A stretch of 10,719 bases of DNA from Sphingobacteriaceae bacterium (GTDB lineage Bacteria; Bacteroidota; Bacteroidia; Sphingobacteriales; Sphingobacteriaceae), in the NCBI GenBank assembly GCA_947478315.1, contig CANJWF010000027.1, positions 1 to 10,719 of the forward strand. The letters run 5' to 3'. The position numbers were made by a program, and so were the translations under genes. The notes beneath the pieces are model-generated. The model was not told the origin of the DNA and ran no database searches. It saw only the letters and a program-made list of their open reading frames with translations. Positions 6,846 to 10,719 of the stretch are shown here, in pieces. Positions within the stretch are counted from its first letter, which is position 1, and every line of letters begins with the position of its first letter.

Positions 6846-7058
6846 CTATTCAGATTTAGCAACTTCTTGTTGCAATCTCCTAGCTGACAAATGAGTATTT
6901 AAACGTGCTATTAACTTACGAGTTTGGTTAATTCTCATTGGATTTTCAATTTTTGATATAGCATGAGCAAATTTCAACTTTGTCAATATCGTTTTCTCTT
7001 CTCCAACTCTTGATTTAATTTCTTCGTTTGATAACTCCAAAATCTCTAAATTTTTCAT
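6846..7058 (-). CDS. rpmC: 50S ribosomal protein L29
   Basis: L29 is a small, all-helical protein near the exit tunnel of the large subunit, next to L23, where it helps form the docking surface for trigger factor and the signal recognition particle. The 70-residue sequence has the expected two long helices: the first around 10-34 (LSNEEIKSRVGEEKTILTKLKFAH) and the second around 41-68, containing the signature NPMRINQTRKLIARLNTHLSARR at 39-61. Length is normal (E. coli 63; Bacteroidota slightly longer). It lies 36 bases after rplP and 64 before rpsQ, the usual rplP-rpmC-rpsQ order. The leader is A-rich without a Shine-Dalgarno. Confidence 0.97.
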   Translation of the reverse strand: MKNLEILELSNEEIKSRVGEEKTILTKLKFAHAISKIENPMRINQTRKLIARLNTHLSARRLQQEVAKSE

Positions 7059-7094
7059 TGTCTTTATTTTTAGTTTTTTATGTATTAACTAAGT

Positions 7095-7517
7095 TTAAAC
7101 TTCTGTATAATCTCTTCGCACCACAAACTTAGTCTGAATAGGTAACTTTTGTGCCGCTAAACGTAACGCTTCTTTTGCTACTTCTGCTGGAACACCCTCT
7201 GCTTCAAATATAATTCTACCTGGCTTAACAACAGCTACCCAATATTCTGGAGCTCCTTTTCCTTTACCCATACGAACTTCTGCTGGCTTTTTTGTAACTG
7301 GTTTATCCGGAAAAATTCGAATCCAAACCTGACCTTCTCGCTTCATATAACGGGTAACTGCGATACGAGCAGCTTCTATCTGGCGACTTGTTATCCAACA
7401 AGACTCCAAAGATTTTATTCCGAAAGAACCGAATGAAAGTTCTGATCCGCGTGTAGCAAAACCTTTCATTCTACCTTTTTGCATTTTTCTAAATTTCGTT
7501 CTCTTGGGCTGTAGCAT
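7095..7517 (-). CDS. rplP: 50S ribosomal protein L16
   Basis: L16 lies between the A site and the central protuberance and helps position A-site tRNA. The 140 residues start MLQPKRTKFRKMQKGRMKG and include the conserved GSFGIKSLESCWITSRQIEAAR (30-51), the signature KREGQVWIRIFPDKPVTKKP at 59-78, and the functional loop RMGKGKGAPEYWVAVVKPG at 82-100, which reaches toward the peptidyl transferase centre. Length is normal (E. coli 136). It follows rpsC by 34 bases and precedes rpmC by 36. The start is preceded by the A/T-rich sequence AAAATATTAAAAC. Confidence 0.98.
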   Translation of the reverse strand: MLQPKRTKFRKMQKGRMKGFATRGSELSFGSFGIKSLESCWITSRQIEAARIAVTRYMKREGQVWIRIFPDKPVTKKPAEVRMGKGKGAPEYWVAVVKPGRIIFEAEGVPAEVAKEALRLAAQKLPIQTKFVVRRDYTEV

Positions 7518-7551
7518 GTTTTAATATTTTTAACGTTTAACAATAAACGAA

Positions 7552-8370
7552 CTATTTTTTCCCTTTGGGTCTATGATTATTATTATTACGCGCGCCCTTT
7601 TTCGCATCACTACCTCCACCACTGCCGCCTCGTTGCTCCCTATCATTTCTATGCTCTCCTCTAGACTGGAAATTACCCGATTTTTCAGTTCTTCCAACAG
7701 GAGCCACAGTAGACGCTTGACCAATATTAGGGGACAAATCTCTTTTGCCATAAACTTCACCTTTGCAAATCCAAACTTTAACACCTATTTTACCATAGGT
7801 AGTCAAAGCTTCGGCTAAAGCATAGTCAATGTCGGCACGAAATGTATGCAATGGTATTCTTCCCTCCTTGTATTGTTCTGTTCTTGCCATCTCTGCACCT
7901 CCCAAACGACCAGAAACCATTATTTTAATGCCCTCCGCTCCCATTCTTATCGTTGAAGCTATAGATGTTTTCATGGCTCTTCTAAAAGAGATACGAGCTT
8001 CTAACTGCTTTGCAACACCCTCCGCAACCAAATTTGCATCTAGTTCTGGACGCTTAATTTCGAAAATATTAATCTGAACATCTTTTTTAGTGATTTTTTT
8101 CAATTCTTCCTTAATCTTATCAACCTCTTGACCACCTTTACCGATAACGATACCTGGACGAGCCGTATGAATAGTAATTGTAATACGCTTCAATGTTCTT
8201 TCTATTACAACTTTAGCTACACCTCCTTTGGCGATACGCACTGCAAGATATTTTCTTATTTTCTCATCCTCTACTAATTTATCAGCGTAATTATTTCCGC
8301 CAAACCAATTGGAATCCCATCCTTTAATGATTCCTAAACGATTACCTATCGGATTTGCTTTTTGTCCCAT
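7552..8370 (-). CDS. rpsC: 30S ribosomal protein S3 with an extended low-complexity C-terminus
   Basis: S3 lines the mRNA entry channel of the 30S head. The 272-residue protein begins MGQKANPIGNRLGI, has the KH-domain loop GKGG at 77-80 (RPGIVIGKGGQEVDKI), the helix KQLEARISFRRAMK at 121-134, GIKIMVSGRLGGAEMAR at 147-163 and the C-terminal domain ending WICKGEVYGKRDLSPN at 200-215. E. coli S3 is 233 residues. Here residues from about 217 on form a tail rich in Gly, Arg, Ser and Asn, including GGSGGGS at 248-254 and four consecutive Asn at 262-265, ending in basic KGKK. The tail is presumably disordered and may contact mRNA or rRNA; that role is inference. The stop is TAG. It lies 15 bases after rplV. 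Confidence 0.97.
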   Translation of the reverse strand: MGQKANPIGNRLGIIKGWDSNWFGGNNYADKLVEDEKIRKYLAVRIAKGGVAKVVIERTLKRITITIHTARPGIVIGKGGQEVDKIKEELKKITKKDVQINIFEIKRPELDANLVAEGVAKQLEARISFRRAMKTSIASTIRMGAEGIKIMVSGRLGGAEMARTEQYKEGRIPLHTFRADIDYALAEALTTYGKIGVKVWICKGEVYGKRDLSPNIGQASTVAPVGRTEKSGNFQSRGEHRNDREQRGGSGGGSDAKKGARNNNNHRPKGKK

Positions 8371-8385
8371 AATAATATACTGATT

Positions 8386-8745
8386 TTAGTTTTGAGGTTC
8401 TATATTTTTACTATCGACAACCAATATTACGTGGTTCGAACGTTTACGTATTCTATGACCACGACCTTGTGGCGCAGGTCTAAGACGTTTAAGCATCCGA
8501 CCTCCATTTACTTGAACAGCTTTGATATAAAGATTACTCTCCTCTGGACGCAATCCTTCATTTTTTTGTTCCCAATTTTTTATAGCAGAAAGAAGTAATT
8601 TTTCTACTCGTTGAGATACTTCTTTATTACTATATTTCAATATGTATAATGCCTTTTCCACATTTTCCCCCCTTATGAGATCAACTACCAATCTCATTTT
8701 ACGCGGCGAAGTGGGACAATTATTTAATTTTGCTACTGCTTCCAT
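8386..8745 (-). CDS. rplV: 50S ribosomal protein L22
   Basis: L22 is an early-assembly protein contacting all 23S rRNA domains, and its long beta-hairpin lines the exit tunnel constriction where nascent-chain stalling and macrolide resistance mutations occur. In the 119 residues, the globular part opens with LNNCPTSPRKMRLVVDLIRG at 7-26, and the hairpin region is visible as NGGRMLKRLRPAPQGRGHRIRKRSNH at 80-105, followed by HVILVVDSKN. E. coli L22 is 110, so only a short C-terminal tail is added. The gene is 8 bases after rpsS and 15 before rpsC. The start is preceded by an A/T-rich leader. Confidence 0.98.
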   Translation of the reverse strand: MEAVAKLNNCPTSPRKMRLVVDLIRGENVEKALYILKYSNKEVSQRVEKLLLSAIKNWEQKNEGLRPEESNLYIKAVQVNGGRMLKRLRPAPQGRGHRIRKRSNHVILVVDSKNIEPQN

Positions 8746-8753
8746 GTATTTAA

Positions 8754-9020
8754 TTATTTTTTCTTATCAGCATGACCTCTGAACGTACGAGTAGGAGCAA
8801 ACTCTCCTAACTTATGTCCAACCATATTTTCAGTTACGTAAACAGGAATAAATTTATTCCCATTATGCACCGCGAAAGTATGACCTACAAAGTCTGGAGA
8901 AATCATTGATCTTCTAGACCATGTTTTAACTGTTGTTTTTTTACCTGATTCATTAATGGTGAGAACTTTTCTCTCCAAATTATAATCAATATAAGGTCCT
9001 TTTTTAATTGAACGAGCCAT
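8754..9020 (-). CDS. rpsS: 30S ribosomal protein S19
   Basis: S19 binds the 30S head beside S13 and forms an intersubunit bridge with L5. The 88-residue protein has the expected start MARSIKKGPYID, KTWSRRSMISPDFVGHTFAVHNG at 32-54 and the signature GHKLGEFAPTRTFRGH at 68-83 with a lysine-rich end. Length fits the family (E. coli 92). Its ATG overlaps the rplB stop by one base (TAATG). The end of rplB supplies a purine-rich GGGAAGGA about eight bases upstream that may serve as a weak Shine-Dalgarno. This supports translational coupling between L2 and S19. Confidence 0.98.
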   Translation of the reverse strand: MARSIKKGPYIDYNLERKVLTINESGKKTTVKTWSRRSMISPDFVGHTFAVHNGNKFIPVYVTENMVGHKLGEFAPTRTFRGHADKKK

Positions 9021-9844
9021 TATTTTTTCCTTCCCTCTATAATGTAACGATTAGATGCTTTTTTCTTATCTCTTGTTTTATAGCCTTTAGCCAACAAGCC
9101 TTTACGTGAACGTGGATGACCTCCTGAAGCACGACCTTCTCCTCCCCCCATTGGATGATCCACTGGATTCATAGCAACACCTCTTACTCTAGGACGACGA
9201 CCCAACCAGCGCTTACGACCAGCTTTACCCAACAACTCATTTGAGTGTTCACTATTCGATACAGAACCAATAGTAGCCAAACAAGACGATAATATCATTC
9301 GAGTTTCTCCCGAAGGCAACTTAATAATAGCATATTTACCATCTCTAGCAGAAAGCTGTGCATAAGACCCCGCACTTCTAGCAATAACTGCGCCCCTACC
9401 TGGGCTCAACTCTATGTTATGAATAATAGAACCCAATGGAATATTTTTCAAATAAAGAGTGTTACCTATTTCGGGAGCAACTCCCTCTCCAGAAACTAAC
9501 TTTTGACCGACTTGAAGCCCATCGGGAGCTATAATATACCTTTTTTCGCCATCTGCATAATGCAATAAAGCTATACGAGCCGTCCTATTAGGGTCATACT
9601 CTATAGTAGCAACTGTTGCAGGAATATTATGCTTGTCGCGTTTAAAATCTATTATCCTATATGATTTCTTATGACCTCCACCCATATACCGCATGGTCAT
9701 CTTACCACTATTGTTTCTTCCTCCTGATTTTTTAATAGGTGCAATCAATGACTTTTCAGGTTTACTAACTGTAATTTCCGAAAAATCAGCACCTATTCTA
9801 AAACGAGTTCCCGGAGTTACCGGTTTATATCTTTTCAGTGCCAT
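9020..9844 (-). CDS. rplB: 50S ribosomal protein L2
   Basis: L2 is one of the most conserved ribosomal proteins, needed for subunit association and peptidyl transferase activity. The 274-residue protein (E. coli 273) shows the N-terminal basic extension, KSGGRNNSGKMTMRYMGGGHK at 39-59, the OB-fold segment with IDFKRDKHNIPATVATIEYDPNRTARIALL (65-94), the SH3-like domain, and the C-terminal signature GVAMNPVDHPMGGGEGR at 222-238. H230 in that motif corresponds to the histidine (H229 in E. coli) long implicated in ribosome activity. The tail is rich in Lys/Arg. It lies eight bases after rplW and overlaps rpsS by one base. Confidence 0.99.
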   Translation of the reverse strand: MALKRYKPVTPGTRFRIGADFSEITVSKPEKSLIAPIKKSGGRNNSGKMTMRYMGGGHKKSYRIIDFKRDKHNIPATVATIEYDPNRTARIALLHYADGEKRYIIAPDGLQVGQKLVSGEGVAPEIGNTLYLKNIPLGSIIHNIELSPGRGAVIARSAGSYAQLSARDGKYAIIKLPSGETRMILSSCLATIGSVSNSEHSNELLGKAGRKRWLGRRPRVRGVAMNPVDHPMGGGEGRASGGHPRSRKGLLAKGYKTRDKKKASNRYIIEGRKK

Positions 9845-9852
9845 CGTTGTGA

Positions 9853-10137
9853 TTAATTATAAAAGTCTATTGATTCTCCTTTTTTCAGCGTAATAATTGC
9901 TTTTTTCACTTTATTAGTTCTCCCACTAACGAATCCTGTTTTGGTATGACGGCTTTTTAGCTTACCTTGAGAAAGCAAGGTATTAACTGCATCCACTTGA
10001 ACACCGTACATCGATTCTATAGCCGATTTAATTTGAATTTTATTAGCTTTAGGATGAACAACAAAGGCGTAACGATTTAACTTTTCGGTCAAAACTGAAA
10101 CTTTTTCAGTTAAGATAGGTTTTATTAAAATATCCAT
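9853..10137 (-). CDS. rplW: 50S ribosomal protein L23
   Basis: L23 sits at the mouth of the nascent-peptide exit tunnel and is the main docking site for trigger factor, the signal recognition particle and the Sec channel, so it works physically with the secY product encoded downstream. The 94-residue protein starts MDILIKPILTEKVSVLTEK, matching the L23 strand-helix opening, then has YAFVVHPKANKIQIKSAIESMYGVQV at 23-48, the characteristic segment ending the second helix, and TNKVKKAIITLKKGESIDF at 74-92. Length is normal (about 95-100). It begins two bases after rplD and ends eight before rplB. Confidence 0.97.
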   Translation of the reverse strand: MDILIKPILTEKVSVLTEKLNRYAFVVHPKANKIQIKSAIESMYGVQVDAVNTLLSQGKLKSRHTKTGFVSGRTNKVKKAIITLKKGESIDFYN

Positions 10138-10139
10138 GA

Positions 10140-10719
10140 TTACTTAACTAATCCTTCTTCAATGAGTTTTAATGCTCCCGCAGTAAGAATCAGCTTGCCT
10201 GCATTTAATAATTCGTATGTATTTAATTGATCCGCTGTTACAACTTTAGCTTTAGACAAATTTCGGCTAGATAGATAAACATTCTTATCTAAAACTGGCA
10301 AAACTAAGAGCATTTTTTCAGATGCTAACTTTAAATTATGAACCAACGAAGTAAAATGTTTGGTTTTAGGCGCATCGAAAGAAAAATCCTCCAAAATCAA
10401 TATGTTATTATCCTGCGCCTTATACGAAAGTGCTGATTTTCTCGCCAAAACTTTCAATTTTCTATTCAACTTAAAACCATAATCACGAGGTTGAGGACCG
10501 AATATACGCCCCCCGCCATTAAACAACGGAGATTTAATACTACCAGCACGAGCTCCTCCAGTTCCCTTTTGTTTATGCAACTTTCGAGTCGAACCAGCTA
10601 TTTCATTTCTTTGTTTTGACTTATGTGTACCCTGTCTTTGGTTAGCCAAATACTGCCTTACATCTAAATATATAGCATGATCATTAGGCTTTACCGCAAA
10701 AACTGACTCAGAAAGTTGC
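10140..10719 (-). CDS. rplD: 50S ribosomal protein L4 (5' end outside the window)
   Basis: L4 lines the exit tunnel opposite L22 and, in enterobacteria, represses the S10 operon. The frame stays open to the right edge, so the gene is cut: 192 residues are visible, beginning QLSESVFAVKPNDHAIYLD, out of roughly 205-210 expected. Only the N-terminal dozen or so residues are missing. The TTG at 10649 is an internal leucine, not a start, because L4 homology runs straight through it. Diagnostic parts are the QYLANQRQGTHKSKQRNEI segment, the tunnel loop KQKGTGGARAG, GGGRIFGPQPRDY and the C-terminal domain with LNTYELLNAGKLILT. It ends in TAA two bases before rplW. Upstream rplC and rpsJ are expected outside the window. 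Confidence 0.97.
   Translation of the reverse strand, partial: QLSESVFAVKPNDHAIYLDVRQYLANQRQGTHKSKQRNEIAGSTRKLHKQKGTGGARAGSIKSPLFNGGGRIFGPQPRDYGFKLNRKLKVLARKSALSYKAQDNNILILEDFSFDAPKTKHFTSLVHNLKLASEKMLLVLPVLDKNVYLSSRNLSKAKVVTADQLNTYELLNAGKLILTAGALKLIEEGLVK

Noticed and set aside
7530..7784. An 84-codon minus-strand frame overlapping the 3' end of rpsC
   Set aside because: It is an alternative frame of the repetitive S3 tail; its composition (a run of Ile from the AAT repeat read out of frame) and lack of any family resemblance mark it as a shadow. The rpsC frame is continuous and ends normally.
7573..8077. Two plus-strand frames of about 80 codons opposite rpsC
   Set aside because: Antisense to a strongly conserved gene, no recognisable domain, and no promoter or ribosome binding site; explained by codon structure of the opposite strand.
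10647..10649. TTG as the start of rplD
   Set aside because: The reading frame continues upstream to the window edge with clear L4 sequence (SVFAVKPNDHAIYLDVRQYL), so this TTG encodes an internal leucine.

Overview
The window is one uninterrupted, co-directional block of the S10-spc ribosomal protein cluster, read entirely from the minus strand (transcription runs from high to low coordinates). In transcription order it holds the 3' part of rplD, then rplW, rplB, rpsS, rplV, rpsC, rplP, rpmC, rpsQ, rplN, rplX, rplE, rpsN, rpsH, rplF, rplR, rpsE, rpmD, rplO, secY and map. All 21 genes look intact apart from rplD, which runs off the right edge. No mobile element, CRISPR array, tRNA or rRNA gene was seen, and no stretch without a gene exceeds about 145 bases.

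The sequence points to a member of the Bacteroidota. Signs are the AT-rich composition, the order rplO-secY-map with no adk between secY and map, the zinc-free 89-residue S14 ending in PGVKKASW, the L4, L16 and S14 sequence style, and the near absence of Shine-Dalgarno sequences with A/T-rich stretches before most start codons. The strong AT bias would suit a Cytophagales-like or host-associated lineage, but the genus cannot be fixed by reading alone. The next genes past the left edge would be expected to be infA and rpmJ.

Layout: 10140-10719 to 6846 is the S10 operon portion (L4, L23, L2, S19, L22, S3, L16, L29) and S17 at 6527-6781 is its usual last gene. From 6525 down to 2162 is the spc portion (L14, L24, L5, S14, S8, L6, L18, S5, L30, L15). 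secY and map close it. Several junctions are translationally tight: one-base overlaps at rplB/rpsS, rplX/rplE and rplE/rpsN, and gaps of 1-8 bases at rplD/rplW, rplW/rplB, rpsS/rplV, rpsQ/rplN, rplF/rplR, rpsE/rpmD and rplO/secY. Looser junctions are rplN/rplX (144 bases), rpsN/rpsH (93), rpmD/rplO (68) and rpmC/rpsQ (64).

Functionally, the genes supply the large and small ribosomal subunits, the membrane channel through which many ribosomes export nascent chains (SecY), and the enzyme that trims initiator methionine at the ribosome exit (MetAP). This is a housekeeping region. I found no convincing undescribed system; the findings are modest observations about intergenic structure, ribosome binding sites and a tail on S3.
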